DNA from: Gammaproteobacteria bacterium
GTDB taxonomy: Bacteria > Pseudomonadota > Gammaproteobacteria > Arenicellales > Poriferihabitantaceae
Length of the DNA stretch: 64,000 nucleotides
NCBI GenBank assembly: GCA_026709505.1
Contig: JAPOSW010000072.1
Coordinates: forward strand, 1 to 64,000
Reading direction: 5' to 3'
Part shown: positions 37,008 to 45,680 of the stretch, piece after piece
Layout of the letters: each line of letters begins with the position of its first letter
How positions within the stretch are numbered: position 1 is the first letter of the stretch
Position numbers and translations under genes: made by a program
The notes under the pieces: model-generated
What the model was told of the DNA's origin: nothing
Database searches by the model: none
What the model saw: only the letters and a program-made list of their open reading frames with translations

Positions 37008-37567
37008 AGAACCAGAATACAGAAAAGCGCAAGCACCTGCATACCCGCTCAATCCAGTGCCATGGATATGAGAGAGATGACGGGTTGTGGGATATTGAAG
37101 CCACTTTGATTGATAACAAAACCTACAGCATATCCAATCATGAGCGCGGAGAAATCCAGCCCGGCAATTCGATTCACAACATGACCGTTTGCCTGACTCT
37201 TGATCTGGACATGGTGATTCGAGATGTCCATATAGAAATGCCCTCTACACCATTTTCACTGTGCAGAAGTGCCAGCGATGTAATGGACCGTCTGGTTGGC
37301 CTCAAGATTGAGGGGGGCTGGATGCGCAAGGCCCGGGAATTGATTGCTCGAACCGAAAGCTGCACTCATGTCATGGAGTTACTGGGTCCGGTGTCGACCA
37401 CTGCCTATCAGACTATGCATTGGGCGATCGAGGAAAGAGAACGAGAACAATCCAGCAGGGATACGCCAGCGATTATTGATCAATGCAAGTCTCTAGCCAG
37501 AGGCAGCGCTATCGTCAAGGTCATGTGGCCCGAGTTTCATGAAGATAATCCGGCAGTTACTGAATGA
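37004..37567 (+). CDS. DUF2889 family protein
   Basis: 187 residues starting KNQNTEKRKHLHTRSIQC, then ERDDGLWDIEATLIDNKTY and a middle segment VCLTLDLDMVIRDVHIEMPSTPFSLC; GGWMRKARELI and CTHVMELLGPVSTTAYQT follow. This agrees with DUF2889, a family of unknown function. It has conserved His and Cys residues that could bind metal. It is translationally coupled to the thioesterase, so it probably works in acyl-CoA metabolism, but no activity is established. Confidence 0.78.
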   Translation: MKNQNTEKRKHLHTRSIQCHGYERDDGLWDIEATLIDNKTYSISNHERGEIQPGNSIHNMTVCLTLDLDMVIRDVHIEMPSTPFSLCRSASDVMDRLVGLKIEGGWMRKARELIARTESCTHVMELLGPVSTTAYQTMHWAIEEREREQSSRDTPAIIDQCKSLARGSAIVKVMWPEFHEDNPAVTE

Positions 37568-37606
37568 TGCTGCATTTGGGCATGCAAGATATCCAACTCC
37601 AGAAGC

Positions 37607-38440
37607 ATGTTGACCAGAACTCTTGAATACAAGATTGACTCGCGTTTTGAGGAAACGCCGAGTATTGGACTGATTGTTCTGGCGACTGACTATACGGTTG
37701 AGGACGAATTCCGGCTAATCCTTGAGAAATTCCCCGCTGTTCGCCTGCACCACAGTCGTATAGCCAATACTGACTCGATCACACCGGAAAGCCTGGCTGA
37801 CATGGCGGGCAGAATCATGAATTGCGCCTCCATCCTGACCCCGGGCAGCGAGATTGACGTGATTGCCTATGGATGCACATCTGCGACTGCGACCATAGGC
37901 GAAGAGAATATATTTGAGCTCATCAGGAACGCCAAGCCTCAGTCAATAGCGACAACTCCCATTACTGCCGCTTTTGCGGCTTTTCGCGCGTTTGATGCAA
38001 GGCGCATAGGATTGATTACCCCATATATTGAGGAGGTCAACAGGACCGTTGCCAGATACATTCAGAGAGGTGGATTTGATGTACCGGTGCTAGGGACATT
38101 CGAAGAAAAACGGGATTCGGTAGTCTCTCGCATCTCTCAAGCCTCTATTGAAAATGCTGTTTGGGAAATAACGCAATCAAATGATCTAGATGCGGTATTC
38201 GTCTCTTGTACTTCCATCAAGATGGTGGAATTTTGCGAGCAACTGGAGAAAGATGTGAGACTCCCGATCACGTCCTCCAATCATGCAATGGCATGGCACG
38301 CCTTGAGACTGGCTGGACTTACGACAAAACCGGAGGGTCTGGGCTCACTCTACAGCAAATTGCTTGACTCCAGAGAAGCAGAGACACTTCCGGCGAATAC
38401 GAATTCCTCGAATGAGGAAATCATCCATGAGCAGTTGTAG
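37607..38440 (+). CDS. Asp/Glu racemase superfamily protein (maleate isomerase/arylmalonate decarboxylase-like)
   Basis: 277 residues. Two cysteine motifs, VIAYGCTSATATIG near residue 88 and AVFVSCTSIKMVEF near residue 203, occupy the positions of the two catalytic cysteines of maleate cis-trans isomerase and related enzymes, and ITTPITAAFAAFRAF-like ATTPITAAFAAFRAF lies between. These enzymes isomerise or racemise small dicarboxylates. It follows the DUF2889 gene by 39 bases and probably ends the operon. A weak six-base-pair hairpin follows near 38455-38474. Substrate unknown. Confidence 0.8.
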   Translation: MLTRTLEYKIDSRFEETPSIGLIVLATDYTVEDEFRLILEKFPAVRLHHSRIANTDSITPESLADMAGRIMNCASILTPGSEIDVIAYGCTSATATIGEENIFELIRNAKPQSIATTPITAAFAAFRAFDARRIGLITPYIEEVNRTVARYIQRGGFDVPVLGTFEEKRDSVVSRISQASIENAVWEITQSNDLDAVFVSCTSIKMVEFCEQLEKDVRLPITSSNHAMAWHALRLAGLTTKPEGLGSLYSKLLDSREAETLPANTNSSNEEIIHEQL

Positions 38441-38868
38441 AACTATCGAGCCGATGTTGGGGGCTTGTCCAACAGGCAGGTTCCACGCTAATTTCCAGAT
38501 GCGATCACATCAGTGTGGACCATTAATGGCACATCCATAGCATTGACATGGTATATTCTTGTCTCACGTTTTGTTAATTCAAGGGGGGTAATCCAGAGAA
38601 TTCAGTTAGCGTGGGATCATCCTGCTTGTACAATGCCGCATGAATCCGAACAAAATGGGGATTTCCAGCGTGAATTGAGCCTTTGGAAGTCAAACCTTCC
38701 TTCCAGGGCCTGGATATGAGATCATCGTGATATAATTATCATGATGGAAAAGGAAAGAGCAGAAACCCTGCTTGGAGCATACTCCGCTGAGATAAAAGTC
38801 GGCCATATTTGTGGTCCAGCCGAAACTGCCACTGCGAATTTTGCGACATTCGACATTTCAAGACCGCC
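38441..38868. other. Intergenic region, no gene recognised
   Basis: 428 bases. There is a -10-like TATAAT at 38731 with a weak upstream -35 and a 45-codon frame from ATG 38741 that overlaps the next gene; I do not think it is a real gene. On the minus strand about 50 codons are open near 38590-38720 without a start codon. It probably contains the promoter of the thioredoxin-like gene. Confidence 0.4.
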
Positions 38869-39468
38869 ATGTCCCTGACCCCTTCCAACATGCTTCCGAT
38901 CGGAACGCGAGCCCCGGATTTTTCACTGCCCTCGACCGAGGGAACGATGGTTGATTTAGCTAGTCAGTGCGGCGAGAGAGGAACAGTGGTGCTGTTCATC
39001 TGCAATCACTGCCCTTATGTCATCCACATTGCTGATACCCTCGCCGGAACCGCTCGGGAATACATGGCGAAAGGCATTGGATTCGTCGCCATCAACAGCA
39101 ACGATACATCGGCGTATCCTGAAGACGGCATGGAGTACATGATCCGTGAAAAGCAGGATCGAAACTACCCGTTTCCCTACCTCATCGACGACTCGCAGGA
39201 AGTGGCCCGAGCATATGATGCAGCCTGTACTCCGGACATCTATCTCTTCGATAGTGATCTCAGACTGGTGTACCGTGGACAATTCGATGACAGTCGTCCT
39301 GGCCGAGTTTCCTCAGGAAACTACGATTCTACCGGCAAACAGCCCACTGGCAGGGATCTCAGGGCCGCTATGGATTGTCTTCTTCAAGAAATACGGGTCC
39401 CCGATGACCAGAAGCCCTCAATAGGCTGCAACATCAAGTGGAAGCCTAGTTTCGAACCTTCAGGCTGA
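38869..39468 (+). CDS. Thioredoxin-fold peroxiredoxin-like protein
   Basis: 199 residues from MSLTPSNMLPIG at 38869. IGTRAPDFSLPSTEGTMVDL is the AhpC/TSA start; the redox motif is FICNHCPYV with a CxxC, followed by GIGFVAINSND and YLIDDSQEVARAYDAACTPDIYLFD. This matches the family of soluble thioredoxin-like proteins with CNHCPYV, used as thiol reductases or peroxidases in the cytosol. A short upstream extension in the same frame is not conserved. Stands alone on the plus strand. Confidence 0.83.
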   Translation: MSLTPSNMLPIGTRAPDFSLPSTEGTMVDLASQCGERGTVVLFICNHCPYVIHIADTLAGTAREYMAKGIGFVAINSNDTSAYPEDGMEYMIREKQDRNYPFPYLIDDSQEVARAYDAACTPDIYLFDSDLRLVYRGQFDDSRPGRVSSGNYDSTGKQPTGRDLRAAMDCLLQEIRVPDDQKPSIGCNIKWKPSFEPSG

Positions 39469-39488
39469 GACTTGCCATTGTCCAGCGG

Positions 39489-40652
39489 TCACCCCCGCCA
39501 GCACGGAAGTTCCTGCTGCAATTGCCCGATGGCCACTGCACGGACCTTCTCCGCCAAGTCGAATGACGATTCTCCAGGGTAAACCAAGAACAGATGATCC
39601 AGCCGAAGGTCGGCAAGTGCGGTTTTCATGGAGCGGGCTATTCCAGGAGTGGATGTCCGCTTGAATTCGAACCCCCAACGTTTTCTTCCTCTTATCAACA
39701 ACAGGTCCAGTTCTGCTCCCGTGTGGGTTGCCCAGAAAAAACATTCGTGGGGCCTAGCGCCGGAAATCTCGATCGCCTGAGTAAGCGCAAAGCCCTCCCA
39801 AGAGGCACCTAGCCGGGGATGACATTCAAGGTCTGCCAGATTTTCAATACCGATCAATGCATGCAGAAGCCCGGTATCGGTAAAAAAGACTTTTGGAGCC
39901 TTGACCTGACGCTTGCGGATATTCTCGTGCCATGGCTGGAGTTGACGGACGACCAATGCCGAAGTCAGGATATCCAGATAACGACGGATTGTAATGTGGC
40001 TGACGCCAAAGCTTCGAGCGAATTCGGAAGCGTTCCAGATCTGACCGTGATAATGAGCCAGCATGGTCCAGAATCTTCTCAACGCGGGAGCACCGACCTG
40101 AATTCCTAGTTGAGGCATGTCCTTTTCGAGAAATGTGAAAATGAACTCCTCCCGCCAGTTGAAACTTTCCGAATCACTTGGAGACAAGAATGATTTGGGA
40201 AAGCCGCCCCTCAACCAGAGCTGGTCATGATTGCTCAACCCGATCTCCTGCAAGGAAAATCCCTCTAGCTTATGAAATGCCACTCTTCCAGCCAGAGATT
40301 CGTTCCCCTGACGCAGAAGTTCTGGTGCGGCGCTTCCAAGAATCAGGAACCGGGCCGGTAGTGGCTGACGATCTACGAGTACGCGCAACAGAGGAAACAA
40401 GTCCGGCAATCGCTGTATTTCGTCTAGTACGACCAGACCTTCGAGCGGTTCCAGTGCAAGTTCTGGATCAGACAAGCGAGCAAGATCTCTCGGTCTCTCC
40501 AGATCGAATATATGGCAATTCCCAGTCCACTGACCAGCTATCTGTTTCGCCAGAGTAGTTTTTCCGACTTGTCTGGCACCCAAGAGGATAACAATCGGAT
40601 GATGGCGCAGGAGCCTTTTTATTCGGTTCAGGTGGTTTATTCGTTCGATCAT
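39489..40652 (-). CDS. ATP-binding protein with AAA_14 and DUF4143 domains
   Basis: 387 residues. Walker A ILLGARQVGKTTLAKQIA lies near residues 22-39 and Walker B GLVVLDEIQRLP near residue 73, then the arginine-rich SAAPELLRQGNESLAGRV; the C-terminal half is the DUF4143 domain with RRYLDILTSALVVRQLQPW and the nuclease-like strand GAELDLLLIRG ... FEFKRT. Family members are widespread accessory ATPases, some tied to defence or mobile DNA, with no defined reaction. It converges with the thioredoxin-like gene. Confidence 0.88.
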   Translation of the reverse strand: MIERINHLNRIKRLLRHHPIVILLGARQVGKTTLAKQIAGQWTGNCHIFDLERPRDLARLSDPELALEPLEGLVVLDEIQRLPDLFPLLRVLVDRQPLPARFLILGSAAPELLRQGNESLAGRVAFHKLEGFSLQEIGLSNHDQLWLRGGFPKSFLSPSDSESFNWREEFIFTFLEKDMPQLGIQVGAPALRRFWTMLAHYHGQIWNASEFARSFGVSHITIRRYLDILTSALVVRQLQPWHENIRKRQVKAPKVFFTDTGLLHALIGIENLADLECHPRLGASWEGFALTQAIEISGARPHECFFWATHTGAELDLLLIRGRKRWGFEFKRTSTPGIARSMKTALADLRLDHLFLVYPGESSFDLAEKVRAVAIGQLQQELPCWRG

Positions 40653-40899
40653 GCACCAATTATATCCTGAAATTTGATAGTCAGTCTTTCATATTTCTCG
40701 ATTTATCCTGCTCAAACAGTATTCTTTCAACCTCAAGTTAGATTTTAATTCTTATGAAGATGTAATTTTATCACTTTGTTTACATGTAAAATTTTTTAAA
40801 ATAGGCATCAATGCTTCCAGATGGGTCGGACTTGCATCTGGGCATAAGGCATATGAATGCCTTCTTGGCAGGCTGTTTTACCCAATCCGGGGAATAAGG

Positions 40900-41574
40900 C
40901 TAAAACTCTGCCTCACGTTTTCTTGCCAGCATCAACCCATCACCAACAGCTATCATGGAACTTTCAACTCTTGAATCTTTATGAATTAAACGCGTCAAGT
41001 CACGAATTGCCTCAGTAGCAACCTCTGTATTGTCAGGATCGGCTACCGCCCCTCCCCAAAATGCATTATCAGCAATGACCAAACCACCCGGTCGCAATAG
41101 CTGTAGTGAACGTTCATAGTAAGCAATTCCATTCTCCTTATCGGCATCAATGAAGACCATATCGACTGATTCCTTAAAGCCTGATTGCAGTAATTCATCC
41201 AGAGTATCAAGAGCCGGAGCCAGACGAAGATCGATGTTTTGACTCACACCAGCCTGTTCCCAATACGGTCGCCCAACCAATGTCCATTCCCTAGAGATAT
41301 CACAGGCAATTAACCTGCCATCCGGTGGCAGCGCCTGTGCCATTGCTAAAGCACTATAGCCTGTAAAGGTTCCAATCTCGACGATGGTCTTAGCTCCCAT
41401 CAATTTGACCATCAATGCCATGAATTGCCCCTGGTCCGGAGAAATCTGCATCATGGATTGCTCCATGGTTAATGTTGTCTCACGGAGCAAACGCAAAGAC
41501 TCAGATTCATCAAGCGTATTGTCCAGAATATAGCGGTACATTTGTTCCGGGTTCTCAACAGGGTTCTTGGCCAT
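40900..41574 (-). CDS. Class I SAM-dependent O-methyltransferase (CCoAOMT-like)
   Basis: 224 residues. The SAM-binding motif is IVEIGTFTGYSALAMAQALP, followed by RLIACDISREWT, and VDMVFIDADKENGIAYYERSL gives the metal-binding aspartates; DNAFWGGAV closes the core. It belongs to the metal-dependent O-methyltransferases related to caffeoyl-CoA OMT and catechol OMT. The acceptor is unknown. It is monocistronic by position. Confidence 0.88.
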   Translation of the reverse strand: MAKNPVENPEQMYRYILDNTLDESESLRLLRETTLTMEQSMMQISPDQGQFMALMVKLMGAKTIVEIGTFTGYSALAMAQALPPDGRLIACDISREWTLVGRPYWEQAGVSQNIDLRLAPALDTLDELLQSGFKESVDMVFIDADKENGIAYYERSLQLLRPGGLVIADNAFWGGAVADPDNTEVATEAIRDLTRLIHKDSRVESSMIAVGDGLMLARKREAEF

Positions 41575-41733
41575 AATCCTAATCGTCAGATGAAGTTCCT
41601 GAAAAATAATATGACATTGTTTTGGATAGTTGATTGGCAGGGTCCGGATTGTCGACGGAGATGCAGTCGATCATCAACAGTAGATCTGCAATGGCCATGG
41701 CTTTCAATTCAGGATCGGGTACGGTGCTTTTCG

Positions 41734-42005
41734 TCAATCAGCACCTAAGCCCTCTTGCATCACCCGGGAATTGGGCCTAGTGCGGCGCTGATCATGCATC
41801 GCGTCCTGAACCTCGGCCCGAAACCAGGCATCGTAGGCATCTGGATCGGCAGGCCTGAGGGCACTCCGCCCCCTGCCGCCATGCGGGCCAAGAGGATGCG
41901 TATGGTTTCCGAGGCTGCCAGGCCAACGCCAGCGAGTGCGTCCAAGACTTGATCCTTGAGCTGATTGTCAAGCCGAGAATAGAACTTGGATGTTTGGGCT
42001 GGCAT
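41734..42005 (-). pseudogene. RelB/DinJ-type antitoxin, frameshifted
   Basis: From ATG 42005 the frame reads MPAQTSKFYSRLDNQLKDQV, then GLAASETIRILLARMAAGGG, the ribbon-helix-helix start of RelB/DinJ antitoxins. After about residue 50 the proper continuation, DPDAYDAWFRAEVQDAMHDQ and RRTRPNSRVMQEGLGAD-stop (TGA 41734), is found in another frame, so one frameshift near 41850-41870 (a G-rich spot) broke the gene. No RelE/ParE toxin is recognisable beside it. Confidence 0.72.
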
Positions 42006-42164
42006 GTCAGTACTGCTGATCAGGGCCTATAGTTGTATCTCATTTGAGGCTCGCTTTCAATCCGATCCGCAACATTTCCAGGAAGTTTCCAGGTATTATC
42101 CCACACGTGATTTGCCTCTGTAATGCCTATTTTTAGATTAGGAGCAAATTTGACAAGCAGTGGG

Positions 42165-42818
42165 CTAGCGCAACCGTACAATCCGGCCATTTTGTCCAGA
42201 AAGCACCGCTTCAAGGCACGATGTCTGTCCATCTTCTATTCCATGAACAGTTACCTCTTCTCTCGCACCAATAGTCTCTAAAACATCTTCAAGCCAGTCT
42301 GGTCGGTGGTGGTAAAGCTGCAGCGACAATATCTTCCATCCTAGGTCTTCCATTCTGCTTGCTGGGTGAAAATCAACTTTCCACTGCATGCAAAGCGGGA
42401 CAAAACCAGCGCCAGGCATGGACCCATCCTTGCGAAATGCCACTCTCCATCGCAATTCGTCACGGCTAGCAGAAATGATTTCTCCAAGCGGCACTGCGGA
42501 GGATCCAACCAATGAATCAAGATCAGCCGTATTCACGGCCCATGTCAGCAATCTAGGCGATTCTTCGAGGGCATCTCTAACATGTGGATCATCTAATCCA
42601 AACCAGCGGGGATGGTTAGGAGGATTGAGCGACCGATCAATGGAAATGACTTCAAGATAAACATGTTTACCCAAAGCCATGACCGAGTTATGCGTACCCA
42701 TGAACTTGTGTTGCCCACCTCGCGGTATATCAACCCCCAGTTTGTCCCGAATATAAGAAACTCCCTGATCATGGGTTTTCGCAGCGATCACGATGTGGTC
42801 CAATACAGAAGACGTCAT
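42165..42818 (-). CDS. VOC/glyoxalase-like domain protein
   Basis: 217 residues. The start SSVLDHIVIAAKTHDQGVSYI and GGQHKFMGTHNSVMALGKHVYLEVIS match the Glyoxalase-like (Glyoxalase_3) domain, including the His and Glu that bind metal in the VOC fold. The second half is less conserved. Members are annotated only as VOC family; no substrate is known. No operon partner. Confidence 0.8.
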   Translation of the reverse strand: MTSSVLDHIVIAAKTHDQGVSYIRDKLGVDIPRGGQHKFMGTHNSVMALGKHVYLEVISIDRSLNPPNHPRWFGLDDPHVRDALEESPRLLTWAVNTADLDSLVGSSAVPLGEIISASRDELRWRVAFRKDGSMPGAGFVPLCMQWKVDFHPASRMEDLGWKILSLQLYHHRPDWLEDVLETIGAREEVTVHGIEDGQTSCLEAVLSGQNGRIVRLR

Positions 42819-42984
42819 TTGTTTAACCAGCCTGACGATTGTTGGTACTCAGGATTATGGCGGACCGCTTTCAATGCGATCCGATGGCGGGGCCATTGGC
42901 AATGTGGGCTATAAGAAGGCCGAATCAGCTACAACCAGGTTGAGTTTGCAAATGAACTGAAGAGCATCCTTCTTCAGCCGGATG

Positions 42985-43683
42985 CTATTGATCTCTAAGC
43001 TGCAAATCCGCCCGAATAAGATCGGCTACTGATCGGCCAGTCATGTCAACCCGAGCAATGTCTTCAATTCTAGGGGTCATGACATTCATCACGGAGTCGT
43101 CAACCAGATCATTCCACAGCCCATACACCGAGGTCAGGTTGATAATCATCATGTCCCGCACACTTGGTGTTTCCTCGCACAACAGAATTCCTGCAATACG
43201 ACGACGAATATCGCGAAAATGCACGCCATTACTTGAAACAAAATGACGACTGCCCATAACAAAGTAACGACCGCCCGAGCGGTGAACCAGAATGCCGCGT
43301 TCAACCAAAAGCCCTGACAACTCCCGCTGAATGGCATCGGCCTCGGCAAACAGGCGGCCAATCCAATCATCGACATTATGTCGAATGGCATTTTTTCCAA
43401 TCCAAGATAACGCACGATCAAGAAATGGGTATCCCGTTGTTGCAGGGTTAATGATGACCAAACTTCCGTTATCGATCTTGATTCTGTTTTGTTCACATAA
43501 ATCAAGCAGGATTGCGCCGGCCATCATCCCGCGTACGGTACGGGGAGACAGGTCGTAATTGGCGCATCCATTGTCATAATGCAGAATTAACAGTAAAACT
43601 TCTTCGCTGATAGTGATCATGAAGGACTTGTCGGCGACTAAACCCACATCAGCGACGATTCCTCGATTAGTTTCTGTTTTCAT
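42985..43683 (-). CDS. GPP34 (Golgi phosphoprotein 3-like) family protein
   Basis: 232 residues. The N-terminal part EEVLLLILHYDNGCANYDLS, RTVRGMMAGAILLDLCEQNRIKI, VIINPATTGYPFLDRALSWIG and VDDWIGRLF follows the GPP34 pattern (a small helical fold that binds phosphoinositides in eukaryotes). Bacterial members are mostly known from actinobacteria and have no defined role; finding one in a gammaproteobacterial context is unusual. It stands alone with AT-rich upstream DNA. Confidence 0.78.
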   Translation of the reverse strand: MKTETNRGIVADVGLVADKSFMITISEEVLLLILHYDNGCANYDLSPRTVRGMMAGAILLDLCEQNRIKIDNGSLVIINPATTGYPFLDRALSWIGKNAIRHNVDDWIGRLFAEADAIQRELSGLLVERGILVHRSGGRYFVMGSRHFVSSNGVHFRDIRRRIAGILLCEETPSVRDMMIINLTSVYGLWNDLVDDSVMNVMTPRIEDIARVDMTGRSVADLIRADLQLRDQ

Positions 43684-44076
43684 GGTTCATCTGATTGAAT
43701 ATGATTGCTTTATGTTTTTTATTATTACAGTATTGTTACAATTATATTCTATTTACATTACATTTTGCAAGCATTTTTTCCAGGCTGTTTTTAAAGGCAA
43801 TCTGTCTGCCTGATTGTCTGGCTCAATACTGGACTGTATTACGAGAAGCGCTTGCTTTGAGTAAGCAGTTGAGAATTTCAGAACAGATTCAGGCTGTCAT
43901 CATTGTTGATGCCCTTCAACGCGAGGAAAACCCGGTCACCATCATGGGTTGACTTGCACGGTTGAAAGCAGCATCAGCCCCCTCCCCCATTCCATGCTTT
44001 TACAATGTCAAAATCAATCGGCTCGTTGTACAATCCTGACTATCGGCCAATTCGAAATGCTCCGAGGACCAGCGCC
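43684..44076. other. AT-rich intergenic region with possible coding remnant
   Basis: 393 bases. The left half is strongly AT-rich. At 43790-43952 (plus) a frame ending LAQYWTVLREALALSKQL and SEQIQAVIIVDALQ looks like the C-terminus of some protein but lacks a proper start; it may be a relic. A frame running into the next gene from 44005 is not conserved. Confidence 0.35.
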
Positions 44077-44481
44077 ATGAAACTACATATTTCCCTGAAA
44101 GTCGAAGATCTTGATCAATCAATCCAGTTTTATTCAACCCTGTTTGACAAGTCACCGGATATCGTTCGCAAGGATTATGCAAAGTGGGATGTTGAAGATC
44201 CTTGTGTCAACTTCGTGATCGAATCAGGTCGAGGAGAAATCGGATTTGACCACCTCGGCATTCAGGCTGAGAATCAACAGCAACTGGACAAGCTGATGGT
44301 TCGAATCAATCAATCAGATCGACCACAACTGGAACTCGAAACCACGGCTTGCTGCTATGCGGTATCCGACAAGGCCTGGGTCAGAGGCACCGCCAATGAA
44401 CGCTGGGAAGCCTTCCTCACACACAGCCATGACAACGAGGAGTATGGCCAAGACAGTGCCCACCTCTTGCCGACCGAATAG
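44077..44481 (+). CDS. VOC protein resembling the C-As lyase ArsI / CadI
   Basis: 134 residues from MKLHISLKVEDLDQSIQFYS. The metal-site segments are the N-terminal His, GFDHLGIQAEN and the final Glu in ERWEAFLTHSHD; near the end TACCYAVSDKAWVRG resembles the vicinal cysteine pair TCCYA that binds trivalent organoarsenicals in ArsI. It sits 25 bases before an AqpS-like channel gene, which strengthens an arsenic role. The pairing of ArsI and AqpS without arsR or arsC nearby is noted. Activity is inferred. Confidence 0.72.
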   Translation: MKLHISLKVEDLDQSIQFYSTLFDKSPDIVRKDYAKWDVEDPCVNFVIESGRGEIGFDHLGIQAENQQQLDKLMVRINQSDRPQLELETTACCYAVSDKAWVRGTANERWEAFLTHSHDNEEYGQDSAHLLPTE

Positions 44482-44506
44482 AATCCCATAATCAAGATCC
44501 CGCGTC

Positions 44507-45178
44507 ATGTATTCGGCTAAACAGAAATATCTGGCTGAATTCATCGGTACGTTTTTCCTGCTCGCCACGGTGATCGGTTCGGGGATAATGGCCGAGAACC
44601 TCTCTGGCAATATCGTTGCTCTGTCCCTGCTCGGCAATACCATTCCAACCGGTGCCATTCTTGTCGTTCTAATCACAATGTTCAGTCCCATCTCAGGCGC
44701 TCATTTCAATCCGGCAGTCACACTGGTTTTCCTGTTGCGTCGCGAGATTGATGGACCTGATTCTGTCGCTTACGTGATGATGCAGATTGCTGGTGGACTG
44801 CTTGGTGCAGTGGCGGCACATGCCATGTTTGAGATGGAGATTGTACAAGCCTCGGCAAAACTGCGAAGCGGAGGCGCTCAGTGGCTATCCGAGAGCATTG
44901 CGACCTTTGGTCTGGTGCTGGCTATTCTGCTGACGCTGCAATTTCGCAGGAGTGCAGTAGCCATGGTTGTCGGCCTCTACATCACTGCCGCATACTGGTT
45001 TGTGGCCTCCACTTCGTTTGCAAACCCTGCTGTGACCATTGCGAGAAGTTTCACCGATACTTTCTCGGGAATATACCTGGCCCATGTACCCGCATTCATC
45101 GCTGCACAAATTATCGGCGCACTCTGTGCGCTTGGGGTCTGTTCGATACTGCTCAAAAGGGATATGGATTCAGCCTGA
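44507..45178 (+). CDS. MIP-family channel, AqpS-like aquaglyceroporin
   Basis: 223 residues with six membrane helices and both pore boxes: HFNPAVTLVFLLRREID in the first half and FANPAVTIARSFTDTFSGI in the second. This short form beginning YLAEFIGTFFLLATVIGSGIMAE is typical of the AqpS group found in arsenic-resistance operons, where it lets arsenite leave the cell. It is probably co-transcribed with the ArsI-like gene. Water or glycerol transport cannot be excluded. Confidence 0.83.
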   Translation: MYSAKQKYLAEFIGTFFLLATVIGSGIMAENLSGNIVALSLLGNTIPTGAILVVLITMFSPISGAHFNPAVTLVFLLRREIDGPDSVAYVMMQIAGGLLGAVAAHAMFEMEIVQASAKLRSGGAQWLSESIATFGLVLAILLTLQFRRSAVAMVVGLYITAAYWFVASTSFANPAVTIARSFTDTFSGIYLAHVPAFIAAQIIGALCALGVCSILLKRDMDSA

Positions 45179-45206
45179 TTCCACTGCCCTTTCTCTTATT
45201 GGCTGC

Positions 45207-45584
45207 TCAACCAGTGCGGCTCGCGCCCGAACCTGTTTTTCGAGTTCTTTTTATCATCTTCTGAATCGCGGATTGACAGACCATTCGGATGCGTTCTGCC
45301 GGTATCGCCAACTGTTGGACTAGGCAGTCCCTGAAATCATTGCTGTATGGTTGTTCCTCAAGTGCAAGACACAAGCACTTTAGCCAGGCGAATCTTTCCG
45401 ACACGCCAATATCGAGATGTTGATGGATGCCGGGAATGCTGATTGGTCCGTATTTTTTCTGGTATGGCTTCGACCCTACCAACCACTCACACAGAAATCG
45501 TGCCAAATTGTCTCGTGCCCCATCCATATCTTCGGAGCGCATTTCATGGATGTCTCTTCCTCGGGAAGCAGGCCTTGCCGGCAT
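45207..45584 (-). pseudogene. Group II truncated haemoglobin, N-terminus lost
   Basis: The frame contains DNLARFLCEWLVGSKPYQKKYGP, SIPGIHQHLDIGVSERFAWL, EEQPYSNDFRDCLVQQL and IPAERIRMV, which follow bacterial group II truncated globins (FL-GWLGGP, YG-P-LR--H, IG--ER--W) including the proximal His. The N-terminal helices with the distal site are not in frame: a TGA lies just before the possible ATG at 45584 and plausible pieces (LLPEEE) occur in another frame. I read it as a frameshifted globin, but a non-canonical short protein is possible. Confidence 0.6.
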
Positions 45585-45680
45585 GAATCATTTTCCAACA
45601 ATCCTCAATTCATGGATACACTTCCATACACTGGTGCAGAACATCTATTTCTGTGGAATTGTTGTCGTTGGTGAATAATT

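Noticed and set aside
38741-38878. 45-codon frame before the thioredoxin-like gene
   Set aside because: Short, overlaps the next gene start, no conserved features; treated as leader DNA.
42020-42232. 70-residue minus-strand frame overlapping the VOC gene end
   Set aside because: Overlaps a well-supported gene and has no recognisable motif or ribosome site.
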